Numbered from the stretch's first letter, positions 18,556-29,221 are shown. The stretch: DNA of 64,000 bases from Thalassotalea marina (GCF_014656435.1 NZ_BNCK01000009.1:1-64000); one strand, 5' to 3'. Numbers and translations are program-made. Notes: generated by a model from the letters alone, not told the origin.

Positions 18556-19100
18556 CAGTTAATAAATGCCTCGACCACTACTTGTCTTCGTTTGTTTCCA
18601 GCTGTTCCACAAGCGTTTACTTTCTGTGCATCTACTGTCTCTTGCCTGCCTTGCCAGCTCACCACAACTTGAATAGCATTATTTGCATGTGCTACACATC
18701 CCCTAGCACCTATTAAGCCACCACGGTTTTGACCACCTTGAACAACATTAGCTCCAATTAGGGCCAGTTCCCACTCGTACATATCATTGGCTGCCATTTG
18801 TGCAGCGGTACATGGAGACGCGAAAGTGTTACAGCGGTTGGCAGGTAAAGCATCTAAAGCTACGCCGTAATCAGTACGAGCATATGTAGCTAATGAATCA
18901 GGATCATTGCTACGCATTCTTTCGATCATATCTTGTGCAAGCGCGGACGCCAATGAACGTTGCATAGCGTCAAAACTACTTTTTTTGACCGTTGCCTGCA
19001 TCGCCATTGCACCTAAAACGCCAACAATAAGTAAAAACAAGGCCACTAGCACTTCAATAAAAGTCATGCCTTTACTTTTAGGATAATGTTTTCTGGTCAA
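18555..19100 (-). CDS. pilV: type IV pilus modification/minor pilin PilV
   Basis: About 181 residues: prepilin site SKG|MTFIEVLVALFLLIVGVLGAMAMQ with Glu5, then QRSLASALAQDMIERMRSN, the PilV signature, and a domain with three or four cysteines. First gene of the pilus operon. The frame begins at an ATG at 19118 that lacks a ribosome site. A TTG at 19100 is preceded at 7 bases by a very strong GGGGGAGGG and gives an 11-residue leader, so I place the start there; the ATG remains possible. Confidence 0.85.
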   Translation of the reverse strand: MTRKHYPKSKGMTFIEVLVALFLLIVGVLGAMAMQATVKKSSFDAMQRSLASALAQDMIERMRSNDPDSLATYARTDYGVALDALPANRCNTFASPCTAAQMAANDMYEWELALIGANVVQGGQNRGGLIGARGCVAHANNAIQVVVSWQGRQETVDAQKVNACGTAGNKRRQVVVEAFIN

Positions 19101-19167
19101 GATGATACCCTCCCCCATGGGCTAAATAGAATTGCCGACAATGAATAATATACACGCGCGGATGCCA

Positions 19168-19189
19168 CAGAAAAACTTAGCTTTTTCTG
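19168..19189. repeat. short hairpin upstream of pilV / beyond ispH
   Basis: Arms CAGAAAAA / TTTTTCTG with a 6-nt loop in the 284-bp gap between the ispH stop and the pilV start. It could help terminate ispH-side transcription or lie in the pilV promoter region. No other feature of note is seen in this gap. Confidence 0.3.
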
Positions 19190-19384
19190 AACGCGAATTG
19201 TGGGGGCATATGTGTTAAATCTCACCAACGTGAACTGCATTAACCCATACCTTACATCCATATTACAACTAGCTACTTATTCATTGCCAATTTAGTAACT
19301 ACTTGTTTAAGTACCTTAATAAGATAAAGCAAAGCAGCTACGATAACATGGCCGTAACTGCCCAACTTTTGACCTTTATTAAGA

Positions 19385-20314
19385 CTAGCGCAATTCCACA
19401 GGAACCGCAAACACCGTATTCTCTTCTCGGCCAGGAAACTCTATAACCTCTTTACCGCCAAGGCTTTTTAATTTTTCTATTACTTGTTTTACCAGTACTT
19501 CAGGCGCAGAAGCCCCAGCTGTTACACCAACAGCACCCACTTGCTCAAACCACTGAGTATCAATGTTATCGGCAGTATCGATCAAATACGATGTCGTGCC
19601 AATTTTTTCAGCTAACTCACGAAGACGGTTAGAGTTAGAGCTATTCTTCGCGCCAACAACCAGTAGCAAATCAACTTCACCGGCGATTGCTCTAACAGCA
19701 TCTTGTCTATTTTGGGTCGCATAGCAAATATCATCTTTTCGAGGACCTTCGATATGCGGAAACTTTAATCTTAAAGCATCGATAACGTCACTGGTATCAT
19801 CTACAGATAATGTTGTTTGGCTGCAATAATATAGTTTTTCTGGGTTTTTAACTTCCAACGTTTGCACATCTTGTGGAGATTCAACAAGGTATATACCACC
19901 CTGAACACTTTCGTATTGTCCCATTGTGCCTTCAACTTCAGGATGGCCAGCATGTCCAATCAATACACACTCAATATCTTTGCGACTAGCTCGCGATACT
20001 TCCATATGTACTTTAGTCACTAGAGGGCAAGTTGCATCAAATACTTTTAAGCCACGATCTTTAGCTTCTTGTCTTACAGCCTTTGAGACACCGTGTGCAC
20101 TAAAAATAACCGTGCTATCGTCAGGTACTTCATGAAGTTCGTCAACAAAAACAGCACCACGTTTTTTAAGACCATTAACTACAAACTTATTGTGAACCAC
20201 TTCATGACGAACATAAATAGGTGCTTCAAAAAGGTCTAGCGCTCGATCAACTATGCTTATCGCTCGGTCAACTCCAGCACAAAAACCTCTAGGATTTGCT
20301 AATACTATTTCCAT
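19385..20314 (-). CDS. ispH: 4-hydroxy-3-methylbut-2-enyl diphosphate reductase IspH
   Basis: Final enzyme of the MEP isoprenoid pathway, an iron-sulfur reductase giving IPP and DMAPP. The three cluster cysteines are all present in GFCAG (about 12), [13 protein letters not shown] (about 96) and [11 protein letters not shown] (about 197). NSSNSNRL and TAGASAPE complete the active site. Two adjacent ATGs overlap the fkpB stop; the second (20314) aligns with E. coli IspH. It is the last gene of the ribF-ileS-lspA-fkpB-ispH operon. Confidence 0.97.
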   Translation of the reverse strand: MEIVLANPRGFCAGVDRAISIVDRALDLFEAPIYVRHEVVHNKFVVNGLKKRGAVFVDELHEVPDDSTVIFSAHGVSKAVRQEAKDRGLKVFDATCPLVTKVHMEVSRASRKDIECVLIGHAGHPEVEGTMGQYESVQGGIYLVESPQDVQTLEVKNPEKLYYCSQTTLSVDDTSDVIDALRLKFPHIEGPRKDDICYATQNRQDAVRAIAGEVDLLLVVGAKNSSNSNRLRELAEKIGTTSYLIDTADNIDTQWFEQVGAVGVTAGASAPEVLVKQVIEKLKSLGGKEVIEFPGREENTVFAVPVELR

Positions 20315-20316
20315 CA

Positions 20317-20760
20317 TTACGCTCGCTCTAAAATTTCTACTACATCAATAACAAAAGTAACACTTTGACCAGCCAAAGGATGGTTAAAGTCGACGGTTAC
20401 TGAGTCTCCTGATACTTCTTTAATGATACCCGGAAGTTCAATACCACCTGGTTGTGTAAAAGTTACAATACTACCAACCTTGGCCGGCGCATCAGGCGAA
20501 AACTTATTCAAATCAACATAATGAATATTATCAGGGTTTGATTCTCCAAAAGCATCTTTTGCTTCAAGGGTAAACTCTTTAGACTCACCAGCTTTTAACC
20601 CCAATAACTGCTGCTCAAACGCTGGAGAAATACTCGCATCACCCATAATTATTTTGGCGGGTTTGTTATTTACTTTCGTACTATCAGCAGCTGAGCCGTC
20701 AGCAAGCTTCATTGTAATGTGTACAATTATTTCTGAATTAGCTGAAACTACATTTGTCAT
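20317..20760 (-). CDS. fkpB: FKBP-type peptidyl-prolyl cis-trans isomerase FkpB (SlpA-type)
   Basis: 147 residues of the SlyD-like FKBP class: a split FKBP domain with an inserted IF chaperone flap, ending [17 protein letters not shown]. It lacks the His-rich tail of SlyD. It sits between lspA and ispH exactly as in E. coli, two bases after the lspA stop and overlapping the ispH start region. Likely a cytosolic folding helper. Confidence 0.93.
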   Translation of the reverse strand: MTNVVSANSEIIVHITMKLADGSAADSTKVNNKPAKIIMGDASISPAFEQQLLGLKAGESKEFTLEAKDAFGESNPDNIHYVDLNKFSPDAPAKVGSIVTFTQPGGIELPGIIKEVSGDSVTVDFNHPLAGQSVTFVIDVVEILERA

Positions 20761-20761
20761 A

Positions 20762-21268
20762 TTAAACCTCTGCCGAATTTTTTTTAGCTTTTTCCTGCTG
20801 GAAAGAGTCGATAATCATTAATGCTGCACCAATAAAAATTATAGAATCAGCAATATTAAACGTTGGCCAAGCATTACCTTGCCAGTGGAAATCTAAAAAA
20901 TCGATAACATAACCAAAAAGCAATCGATCTATTAGGTTTCCTAGTGCGCCACTTAACATACAAGCTAAAGCGGCACCTAACATATAATTTTCTTTAGGTG
21001 TTCTTTTTAACCACACTAAAAAAACCACACTGGCAATAATGGCTACACCGGTAAAGAACCATCGTTGCCATCCACCTTGGTCGGCTAAAAAGCTAAATGC
21101 TGCGCCGGGATTGTGAGCATATGTAATATTAAAAAATGAAAAAACTTCTATCGATTGATAAAGCTCCATGCTACCTGCAACCCAATGTTTACTCACTTGA
21201 TCGATAACAAGGAATAAAAGGGTTATCCATAACCAATGTAAACTGCTACTACTTTTACTAAGACTCAT
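20762..21268 (-). CDS. lspA: lipoprotein signal peptidase (signal peptidase II)
   Basis: Inner-membrane aspartyl protease that cleaves the signal peptide of prolipoproteins before the lipidated Cys. 168 residues, four transmembrane helices, with the catalytic Asp pair in GNLIDRLLFGYVIDFLDF and FNIADS. It serves many lipoproteins in this window (BamD, Slp, the lipase, the Ig-like protein). A hairpin separates it from ileS in the otherwise tight operon. Confidence 0.96.
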   Translation of the reverse strand: MSLSKSSSSLHWLWITLLFLVIDQVSKHWVAGSMELYQSIEVFSFFNITYAHNPGAAFSFLADQGGWQRWFFTGVAIIASVVFLVWLKRTPKENYMLGAALACMLSGALGNLIDRLLFGYVIDFLDFHWQGNAWPTFNIADSIIFIGAALMIIDSFQQEKAKKNSAEV

Positions 21269-21289
21269 TTTTTACTCTTTAAATACAGA

Positions 21290-21322
21290 AAGTGCCCAGT
21301 TACGTTATTTAACTGAGCACTT
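21290..21322 (-). terminator. intra-operon hairpin between ileS and lspA
   Basis: A 13-bp stem that is complete (with one G-U pair) only in RNA from the minus strand; on the plus strand that pair is an A-C mismatch. It lies in the 77-bp gap between ileS and lspA and is followed by a weak U-rich stretch. It may attenuate, process or protect the polycistronic message. Confidence 0.5.
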
Positions 21323-21345
21323 AATAATTTTACACCAACAAAATG

Positions 21346-24183
21346 CTAAGCAAACTTTCTAACTTCGCCATCACCGTCAACATTAGTGACACAACGACCA
21401 CAAATATCTTTGTGCTCTTCATGCTGACCAACATCATCCGTTAAGTGCCAACAGCGCTCACATTTTGTTCCTGACGATGCTGTTACTTGTAACCATAAAC
21501 CTTCAACATCAGTTGCTACTGCATCAGTAGGCGCTTGAGTAACTTCGACAACATTTGCACCTGAGGTGATCAAAACGAAGCGTAATTCGTTTTCTAATTG
21601 CAACAATTGCTTCGCCAATTCACTAGTTGCATATAAAGTAACTTCTGCCTCTAGGCCTTTACCTACAACTTTTTCTTTACGTGCAATTTCTAACGCTCTG
21701 TTAACTTCGCCACGAACCTGCAAAATCGCATTCCAATAAGCGTTGTTAAATGCCCCTGTATCTTCAAGTACATTTAATTCATCAAACCATACGTTTGTGA
21801 AGACAAATTCATCACGCTCGCCCGAAACAGGTGTTGGTAATGCCTGCCATATTTCTTGTGCCGTGAATGATAAAATTGGAGCCATCCAACGTGTCATTGC
21901 TTCGGCAATAATGTACATAGCAGTTTGACAAGAGCGGCGCGCATTACTTGAATCTTTAGCCGTGTACTGACGATCTTTAATGATATCTAAGTAGAACCCG
22001 CCTAACTCAGTTGTACAGAAGTTCATCAACTTATGAACAACGTTATGGAATTCATAATTGTCATAAGACTCGATGATTTCCTGTTGTAACTGCGCTGCTT
22101 GACCTAGTACCCAGCGGTCAAGCTCAACCATATCTTCTAACGCAACCGAGTGTTCTGCTGGAACAAAACCGTTAATATTTGCCAACAAAAATCTCGAGGT
22201 ATTACGGATTCGACGATATGCATCTGCCTGACGGTTAAAGATCTCTTGCGACACTGTAATTTCTTGCGTGTAGTTAACTGAAGCTACCCACAAGCGCAAA
22301 ATATCAGCACCTAATTTATTAGTAATTTCTGCTGGTTCAATAACATTGCCTAAAGATTTAGACATTTTGTGACCGTTAACATCAACTGTAAAACCATGCG
22401 TTAATACTTGCGAGTATGGTGCTTTGCCGTGCATTGCAACAGACGACATCATTGAAGACATAAACCAACCACGATGTTGATCAGAGCCTTCAAGATATAA
22501 ATCGGCCGCTTTGGTAAACTCTTCACGAGCGTCAATAACAGAATAATGTGTTACACCTGAGTCAAACCATACATCTAGCGTATCAGCTACTTTGACATAA
22601 GCTTGTGCATCGTCACCAATTAATTCTTCAGCTTCTAAATCAAACCAAGCTTGGATACCTGATTTCTCTACCCTTTTGGCAACTTCTTCGATCAGTTCAA
22701 CACTTCTTGGGTGTAATGCACCCGTGTCTTTATGAATAAAAAATGCAATTGGTACCCCCCAAGTACGTTGACGAGAGATACACCAATCTGGGCGACCTTC
22801 CACCATAGACTTGATGCGATCTTCACCCCACTCAGGGATCCATTCTGTTTTTGCAATTTCTTCTAACGATGCTTGGCGTAACCCTTTCTTATCCATACTA
22901 ATGAACCATTGAGGAGTCGCGCGGAATATAATTGGCGTTTTATGGCGCCAGCAATGTGGATACGAGTGCTCGTAAGCATGGTGATGTAATAATGCACCTT
23001 TTTCTGCAAGCAAATCAACGATACCAGCATTGGCTTTAAAAACATGTTGACCTTCAACGATCGGTGTACCTTCAATGAAAACACCATTTGCACCTACAGG
23101 GTTGTAGATTTCTAAATCATACTTTTTACTAACGGCGAAATCGTCAACACCATGCCCACCAGCGGTATGAACACAACCTGTACCAGAGTCTGTTGTTACG
23201 TGTTCACCACAAATAACTGGCACATTAATATCGTAAAATGGGTGTTGAAGCTGAACTAAATCTAACGCCTGACCTTCACAGAAACCAAGCGCATGGTATT
23301 TTTCAATACCAAAGCGATCCATACATGAAGCGACTAAATCACTTGCAAGGATCAAACGGAATTTCTCACCTTCTTTTTCACACTGAACTAATGTGTACTC
23401 AACATTAGGGTGTACTGATACAGCGCGGTTTGCAGGTAAAGTCCAAGGAGTTGTTGTCCAAATAACAATAGAAACTTGACCTTCACCCTCATGATTTTCT
23501 GGGTGAGAGAACTTATTTGCAACTAATGTGTCAACCACATCAAATTTAACATCGATCGCAGGTGATTGCTTATCTTTGTACTCAACTTCAGCTTCAGCAA
23601 GCGCCGAACCACAATCTGTACACCAATGCACAGGTTTGAATCCCTGTTGGATGTGACCATTCTCTGCGATTTTACCCAATGCACGGATAATATTTGCTTC
23701 CGTGTCAAAGTTCATCGTTAAATAAGGATTTTCCCAATCGGCAAAAACACCTAAACGCTTAAAACTCTCACGCTGACCATCAACTTGTTTAGCTGCGTAA
23801 TCACGACATTTTTGCCTAAATTCAGCCGCGCTAACTTTATGACCAGGTTTACCTACTTTCTTTTCTACCATTAATTCAATAGGTAGACCATGGCAATCCC
23901 AACCAGGTACATAAGGAGAGTCAAAATCAGATAAGGTTTTTGCTTTAACAATAATGTCTTTTAAAATTTTATTAACTGAGTGACCTAAATGTATATTGCC
24001 ATTTGCGTAAGGAGGGCCGTCATGCAAAATAAACGACTTTTTACCCTTTTTTGCTGCTCGAATTTTGCCGTAAAGATCTTTGTTTGCCCAATCTTTTAAC
24101 ATTTCTGGTTCACGATTTGGCATATTTCCACGCATCGGAAAACTGGTATCTGGCAAATTCAGGGTATGTTTATAATCACTCAT
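21346..24183 (-). CDS. ileS: isoleucyl-tRNA synthetase
   Basis: Class I aminoacyl-tRNA synthetase, 945 residues as expected. The HIGH motif appears as NIHLGHS (about 64), the KMSKS loop as [10 protein letters not shown] (about 605), and a CP1 editing domain lies between them. The C-terminal zinc site is CERCWH...CGRC. The bacterial C-terminal zinc knuckle places it in the IleS1 (mupirocin-sensitive) type rather than IleS2. Second gene of the ribF operon. Confidence 0.98.
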   Translation of the reverse strand: MSDYKHTLNLPDTSFPMRGNMPNREPEMLKDWANKDLYGKIRAAKKGKKSFILHDGPPYANGNIHLGHSVNKILKDIIVKAKTLSDFDSPYVPGWDCHGLPIELMVEKKVGKPGHKVSAAEFRQKCRDYAAKQVDGQRESFKRLGVFADWENPYLTMNFDTEANIIRALGKIAENGHIQQGFKPVHWCTDCGSALAEAEVEYKDKQSPAIDVKFDVVDTLVANKFSHPENHEGEGQVSIVIWTTTPWTLPANRAVSVHPNVEYTLVQCEKEGEKFRLILASDLVASCMDRFGIEKYHALGFCEGQALDLVQLQHPFYDINVPVICGEHVTTDSGTGCVHTAGGHGVDDFAVSKKYDLEIYNPVGANGVFIEGTPIVEGQHVFKANAGIVDLLAEKGALLHHHAYEHSYPHCWRHKTPIIFRATPQWFISMDKKGLRQASLEEIAKTEWIPEWGEDRIKSMVEGRPDWCISRQRTWGVPIAFFIHKDTGALHPRSVELIEEVAKRVEKSGIQAWFDLEAEELIGDDAQAYVKVADTLDVWFDSGVTHYSVIDAREEFTKAADLYLEGSDQHRGWFMSSMMSSVAMHGKAPYSQVLTHGFTVDVNGHKMSKSLGNVIEPAEITNKLGADILRLWVASVNYTQEITVSQEIFNRQADAYRRIRNTSRFLLANINGFVPAEHSVALEDMVELDRWVLGQAAQLQQEIIESYDNYEFHNVVHKLMNFCTTELGGFYLDIIKDRQYTAKDSSNARRSCQTAMYIIAEAMTRWMAPILSFTAQEIWQALPTPVSGERDEFVFTNVWFDELNVLEDTGAFNNAYWNAILQVRGEVNRALEIARKEKVVGKGLEAEVTLYATSELAKQLLQLENELRFVLITSGANVVEVTQAPTDAVATDVEGLWLQVTASSGTKCERCWHLTDDVGQHEEHKDICGRCVTNVDGDGEVRKFA

Positions 24184-24222
24184 TTAATGTTTATCCGTTA
24201 ATAATCTAGGCTGATAACCAGC

Positions 24223-25170
24223 TTATGTTATTGTTAAAGCTTCTATAAAAGCGCGAGCTTGCTCGCTATCTTTTGAAATTTGTTCAGTTAATTCAGCGAG
24301 CGAATCAAATTTTCGCTCAGGCCTGAGTTTATCAAGCAAGACGACTTCGATCGACTGCCCGTATATATTTTTATTAAAATCAAAAATGTGCACTTCTAAC
24401 TGTTGTCTAATACCAAATACACTTGGCCTAGAACCAATATTAGCAACGCCATAAAAATACTGCTCTTCAATAAGTACCTTTACCACATACACACCTGATA
24501 CTGGCGATACTCGTCGTTTCAAATGCACATTTGCAGTAGGAAATCCAAGTGTCCTACCTCGTTTATCGCCATGAAAAACACGCCCTATAATAGAGTATGG
24601 ACGTCCTAACATGCGCTGAGCTTCTTTCAAGTTATCCTGTGAAAGCGCTTGTCTTATTGCTGTACTACTAATTCGACAATCGCTTAATTTGAAACTTGCT
24701 GTATCCGACACACCAAAACCAAATCGCTTACCTGCCTGACAAAGCATTTGGAAGTCGCCGGTACGACCTTGGCCAAATTTAAAGTCATCGCCAATGATTA
24801 AGTGATTGATATGTAATTGCTCAACCAATAAATGCTCTACAAATTGTTCAGCAGTTAAATTAGCAAAAGTTTGGTTGAAGCTAACACATAATAAGCGTTT
24901 AACACCCAATTTCTTTAATAAAGTGTACTTATCCCTCAACCGAGTCAGCCTTGCAGGCGCAGAATCAGGACGGAATAATTCCTGAGGCTGTGGTTCAAAT
25001 ACCATGACGATTGGCACTGCATTTAACTGCTTCGCCTTTTCGACTAAGGCCTTTATCACTCTTTGATGCCCTAGATGAACACCGTCGAAGTTACCAATAG
25101 TCAGTACACTGCCCTGCGCATCTTGCTCATTTGCCAATTCAATATTGTGAATACCACGAATCAAACGCAT
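24223..25170 (-). CDS. ribF: bifunctional riboflavin kinase/FAD synthetase
   Basis: Makes FMN and then FAD. The N-terminal FMN adenylyltransferase domain has GNFDGVHLGHQ (about 26) and the ISSTAIR motif. The C-terminal riboflavin kinase domain has GRTLGFPTAN and GVYVV. 315 residues, normal length. It heads the ribF-ileS-lspA-fkpB-ispH series and follows murJ by about 100 bp on the same strand, so it could share the murJ transcript. No Shine-Dalgarno sequence is obvious. Confidence 0.96.
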   Translation of the reverse strand: MRLIRGIHNIELANEQDAQGSVLTIGNFDGVHLGHQRVIKALVEKAKQLNAVPIVMVFEPQPQELFRPDSAPARLTRLRDKYTLLKKLGVKRLLCVSFNQTFANLTAEQFVEHLLVEQLHINHLIIGDDFKFGQGRTGDFQMLCQAGKRFGFGVSDTASFKLSDCRISSTAIRQALSQDNLKEAQRMLGRPYSIIGRVFHGDKRGRTLGFPTANVHLKRRVSPVSGVYVVKVLIEEQYFYGVANIGSRPSVFGIRQQLEVHIFDFNKNIYGQSIEVVLLDKLRPERKFDSLAELTEQISKDSEQARAFIEALTIT

Positions 25171-25274
25171 TGGGATAGTGAACCTGTCTCTCTTTGCTTT
25201 TGCAGCAACCTTTACGGTTTTTGCTCTAATTAAAAAATCGCCGAATTATATCTTAGTCAAGTGCAAGAATCAGC

Positions 25275-26864
25275 CTATTGTTGTGGATTTTTTTCAACTG
25301 AGCTTGAAACTTTAAAATCTGAAAGACGAATACCCAAAATAAGCACCATGATAAAATAGCTAACTACGCCTAAACCAATACACTTAACGAGTAGTAAAAC
25401 CTTTTCTGACCAGTCTTTGAATAACCAAACATTAAACTCTGGCGACAAACTATAAACAACAAAAGCCATCACCGCTGACGCTAAGATAATTTTACAAATA
25501 AACCACTTAACACTAGTGGAAAGATGATAAACACCTTCAGCTTTTAACCCTCTATACAGCCATAAAGCATTTAAAGTTGCTGAAAATGTTGTCGCCATCG
25601 CTAAACCAACATATCCAAAAAATGGCGCTAGCATTATATTAAATGCCATATTAGCAATCATGGCTTTTATACCTATTTTAACCGGCGTTTTTGTATCTTG
25701 TCTGGCGTAGAATCCTGGTGCCAGTATTTTAATAAACATAAAGCTCACTAAGCCTGACAAATAAGCATAAAGTGCAAAAGAAACCTGCCAAACCTCTAAT
25801 TGTGTAAATTCCCCTCGCATAAAAAGTACCATAATGATGGGTTGTGCAAGCACCATTAACCCAACTAACGCAGGCCACCCGAACAAATTTATGATTTTAA
25901 TGCCCCAGTCAAGCGTAGCCGAAAACTCTTGAGCACTTTTTTTGGTATGTAAGCGCGCTAAACTCGGTAATATCACCGTCGCAATACCTATACCAAAAAG
26001 ACCTAAAGGAAACTCTAACAAGCGGTCTGCATAATACAGAAAACTTACAGCCCCGGTATCTAACAAACTGGCAATTTGTGTATCTAGTAGTAAATTTATT
26101 TGGGTTACCGACACACCAAACAGTGCGGGCGCCATCAGCTTTCTAATTTTAGTAACGCCTTTGTCGCTCCAGCCCCACTTGGGCATCGCTAAAGCGCCCG
26201 CTTTATGGAGAAATGGAATTTGAAAGATAAATTGAACAAATCCCCCTAGAAAAACCCCCCAAGCTAATGCGTACTCTGGATTTTCGAAATAGTCACGCCC
26301 CAATATGGCCATAGAAATAATCGAAACATTGAGTAATACCGGAGTAAAAGACGATACTGCAAATTTACCATACGCGTTGAGAATAGCACCAGATAACGCA
26401 GTAAAACTAACAAACCACAAATAGGGAAAGGTAATCTTTAGCAAGTCTGAAGCGAGATCAAATTTACCACTTGTTGGATCTTGTAAGTGTTCTACGTAAA
26501 AACCAGGTCCAAAAAGCATAACGATCAAAGGGGATGCAATCATTCCAACCAAAGTCACAATAGTGACGATGACACCTAAGGTCCCAGAAACTTTCGCTAT
26601 CAGCTGTCTTGTTTCATGAGTTTTATTATCAACATCATTTTGGTGGTATTCACTTAATACAGGTACAAATGATTGTGCGAATGCGCCTTCAGCAAATAAA
26701 CGACGTAGAAAATTTGGAATTTTATTAGCGAAAAAAAACGCGTCTGCAGAAGCTCCTGCCCCCATAATACTTGCTATAACAACATCACGCACTAATCCCA
26801 GCACACGGGAGATTAAGGTCATTGCACTGACGATAAGGCCAGATTTTATTAATTTCTTACTCAA
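25275..26864 (-). CDS. murJ: lipid II flippase MurJ
   Basis: Multi-pass inner-membrane protein of the MOP/MviN superfamily that flips lipid II for peptidoglycan synthesis. 529 residues with about 14 hydrophobic segments. The N-terminal motif SRVLGLVRDVVIASIMGAG and ADAFFFANKIPNFLRRLFAEGAF are diagnostic. The start appears to be TTG (26862-26864) without a clear ribosome site; no upstream ATG in frame aligns better. Divergent from rpsT. Confidence 0.95.
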   Translation of the reverse strand: MSKKLIKSGLIVSAMTLISRVLGLVRDVVIASIMGAGASADAFFFANKIPNFLRRLFAEGAFAQSFVPVLSEYHQNDVDNKTHETRQLIAKVSGTLGVIVTIVTLVGMIASPLIVMLFGPGFYVEHLQDPTSGKFDLASDLLKITFPYLWFVSFTALSGAILNAYGKFAVSSFTPVLLNVSIISMAILGRDYFENPEYALAWGVFLGGFVQFIFQIPFLHKAGALAMPKWGWSDKGVTKIRKLMAPALFGVSVTQINLLLDTQIASLLDTGAVSFLYYADRLLEFPLGLFGIGIATVILPSLARLHTKKSAQEFSATLDWGIKIINLFGWPALVGLMVLAQPIIMVLFMRGEFTQLEVWQVSFALYAYLSGLVSFMFIKILAPGFYARQDTKTPVKIGIKAMIANMAFNIMLAPFFGYVGLAMATTFSATLNALWLYRGLKAEGVYHLSTSVKWFICKIILASAVMAFVVYSLSPEFNVWLFKDWSEKVLLLVKCIGLGVVSYFIMVLILGIRLSDFKVSSSVEKNPQQ

Positions 26865-27040
26865 GGGAAACTTTTAGACAAGTACAAAACAAAGAATAAT
26901 TATGGCGGTAATAAGCTACGTAAAACAAGAACTATCACGTTAATTTATTGAGAAATTATGGTAAAGTAATCGATATTGCAACTTAATTGCATAGCCTTTG
27001 AACAAATTACAGCTTTGTTTGCCATTATTGGGAAAAACAT

Positions 27041-27069
27041 TTGACATCGCCGTTAAAAAAAGGCATATT
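27041..27069 (+). promoter_or_regulatory. probable rpsT promoter
   Basis: Consensus -35 TTGACA at 27041-27046, 17-bp spacer, then a weaker -10 CATATT (27064-27069) followed by a GC-containing discriminator. It lies about 50 bp before the rpsT start. By eye only. Confidence 0.5.
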
Positions 27070-27117
27070 TCGTCGCCTTAAATTTAGGCTATATTAATTT
27101 CATTTTAGGAGTTCACC

Positions 27118-27378
27118 TTGGCTAACTCAAAGCAAGCTAAGAAGCGCGCATTACAATCTGAAAAGCGCCGTCAACACAATGCAAGCCGCCGCTCAATGAT
27201 GCGTACTTTGGTTAAAAAAGTAATCGCTGCAATTGAAGCCGGTGACAAAGAAGCAGCAACAAAAGAATTTGCTGCTGTAACACCAGTTTTAGACCGTTAT
27301 GCAAGTAAAGGTTTAATTCACAAGAACAAAGCAGCTCGTAACAAGAGCCGTTTAAACGCTAAAATTAAAGCGCTTTAA
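27118..27378 (+). CDS. rpsT: 30S ribosomal protein S20
   Basis: 86-residue basic protein binding 16S rRNA ([20 protein letters not shown] start). It begins with TTG, preceded by AGGAG at about 6 bases. E. coli rpsT also uses UUG, and S20 represses its own translation there, so the rare start is probably functional here too. Followed by a strong terminator. Confidence 0.97.
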   Translation: MANSKQAKKRALQSEKRRQHNASRRSMMRTLVKKVIAAIEAGDKEAATKEFAAVTPVLDRYASKGLIHKNKAARNKSRLNAKIKAL

Positions 27379-27421
27379 TTGTTCAACTGACTGCTGTTTG
27401 CAATTGTCAGGCTTATAAAGA

Positions 27422-27451
27422 AGGCCGTCTTCATCTGAAGACGGCTTTTTT
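27422..27451 (+). terminator. terminator of rpsT
   Basis: 9-bp GC-rich stem GCCGTCTTC / GAAGACGGC with a 4-nt loop followed by six T. Confidence 0.92.
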
Positions 27452-27547
27452 GCTTTGTTAATCTTTTAATAACTTATACTGCAATTACCCTGAATATCAC
27501 AGTTGCGCTCTCATTCATTTTTATCTAGTCTGTTGGCGGATATAAAA

Positions 27548-29221
27548 ATGAGAACCACCATCATGAAACTTACAAAAGTAGCAACAGCTCTATTTATTTC
27601 AAGCACCCTACTAGCTGGCTGCAACCAACAAACAATTCAACACCAAGCACCAACAATAGAAATTGCTGACAATTATCAACACAAGTTAAACATATACAAA
27701 GAAGTCCCGATAACTACTGATTTGTCGCATCTTTCGAGCAATCAAAAGCAGCTTGTTTCACTACTGATAGAAGCATCTGACATTATTGACGAACTGTTTT
27801 GGCTTCAAGCTTATGGTCAAGATAAAAAATCCTTTTTATCAACAATCAATAACGACAAGTTAAAGCAGTTTGCCAGTATAAACTACGGTCCTTGGGATCG
27901 TTTAAATGGCGACACACCATTTATTAAAGGCGTAAATCATAAATCACTAGGTGCTCAATTTTATCCTAGCGATATGACAAAAGAAGAATTTGAAAAAGCT
28001 GACTTTGCAGATAAAACCGGACTTTATTCTTTGGTGCGTCGCGATAAAAATGGCGCATTGTTTGCGTTAGCTTATTCAGAAGCCTATGCAGAACAATTGC
28101 AGCGTATTGCCGCCATTTTGCGCAAAGCGTCTAAGCTCGCCGATGATAAGTCTTTTAGCGAATATTTATTGCTTCGAGCTGACGCGCTGCTCAATGATGA
28201 TTTTCGACAATCCGACTTCGCTTGGATGGATATGAAAACGAATATGATTGATGTAATCATTGGCCCTATCGAAACCTACGAAGATCAATTATTTGGCTAT
28301 CGTGCGGCTTTTGAGTCCTATGTTTTGATCAAAGATATGGCTTGGAGTGAAAAGTTAGCAAAATATGCCGCCTATTTACCTGAACTGCAAAAAGGACTAC
28401 CTGTAAGTACTAAATACAAAAAAGAAGTACCTGGTTCAGATGCCGATCTTAATGCATACGATGTAGTGTATGTATCAGGTCACGCTAACGCAGGAGGAAA
28501 AACCATTGCTGTTAATTTACCAAATGATGAGCAAGTTCAATTGGAAAAAGGAACACGCCGTTTACAATTGAAAAACGCTATGCGTGCAAAATATGACGCT
28601 ATTATGGTGCCAATTGCACAAACATTAATTATACCTGAGCAACGAAAACATCTTACTTTCAATGCCTTTTTTGCCAACACAATGTTTCACGAAGTAGCCC
28701 ATGGTCTAGGTATCAAAAACACGATCAACGGTAAGGGAACTGTAAGACAGTCGCTTAAAGAACATGCATCAGCACTGGAAGAAGGTAAAGCTGATATTCT
28801 TGGTCTTTATATGGTGAGACAACTTCTAGATAAAGGAGTTATTACCGAAGGAGAATTAGCTGACTACTATACAACCTTTATGGCCGGCATCTTCCGCTCT
28901 GTGCGTTTTGGCGCAAGCTCTGCTCATGGCAAAGCCAATATGGTACGTTTTAATTACTTTGCTGAACAAGGCGCCTTTTCACGTAATGAACAGGGCTTAT
29001 ACTCTGTTAATATTGATGCGATGAGCAAAGCTATTGATAGCTTATCTGCAACAATACTTGAAATACAAGGAAATGGTGATTATGCGGGTGTTGACCAGCT
29101 TATGACAGAAAAGGGGTTGATTCACTCTGAATTACAACTTGATCTTGCCAAACTTGAAGCAGCAAATATTCCTGTTGATATCGTATTTAAACAAGGTAAA
29201 GCACAACTTGGTTTAAAGTAG
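27548..29221 (+). CDS. M49-like (dipeptidyl peptidase III family) zinc peptidase lipoprotein
   Basis: About 557 residues. A lipoprotein signal with lipobox LLAGC is followed by a large helical domain. The zinc site is HEVAHGLG (about residue 384) with a downstream EEGKAD supplying the second glutamate, the arrangement of peptidase family M49. The classical M49 motif is HEXXGH; here it is HEXXH, the shorter form. Predicted to cleave peptides at the cell envelope; substrate unknown. ATG at 27548 (GGCGGA at 7 bases) is preferred to the more upstream opening; ATG 27563 is also possible. A terminator overlaps its stop codon. Confidence 0.82.
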   Translation: MRTTIMKLTKVATALFISSTLLAGCNQQTIQHQAPTIEIADNYQHKLNIYKEVPITTDLSHLSSNQKQLVSLLIEASDIIDELFWLQAYGQDKKSFLSTINNDKLKQFASINYGPWDRLNGDTPFIKGVNHKSLGAQFYPSDMTKEEFEKADFADKTGLYSLVRRDKNGALFALAYSEAYAEQLQRIAAILRKASKLADDKSFSEYLLLRADALLNDDFRQSDFAWMDMKTNMIDVIIGPIETYEDQLFGYRAAFESYVLIKDMAWSEKLAKYAAYLPELQKGLPVSTKYKKEVPGSDADLNAYDVVYVSGHANAGGKTIAVNLPNDEQVQLEKGTRRLQLKNAMRAKYDAIMVPIAQTLIIPEQRKHLTFNAFFANTMFHEVAHGLGIKNTINGKGTVRQSLKEHASALEEGKADILGLYMVRQLLDKGVITEGELADYYTTFMAGIFRSVRFGASSAHGKANMVRFNYFAEQGAFSRNEQGLYSVNIDAMSKAIDSLSATILEIQGNGDYAGVDQLMTEKGLIHSELQLDLAKLEAANIPVDIVFKQGKAQLGLK

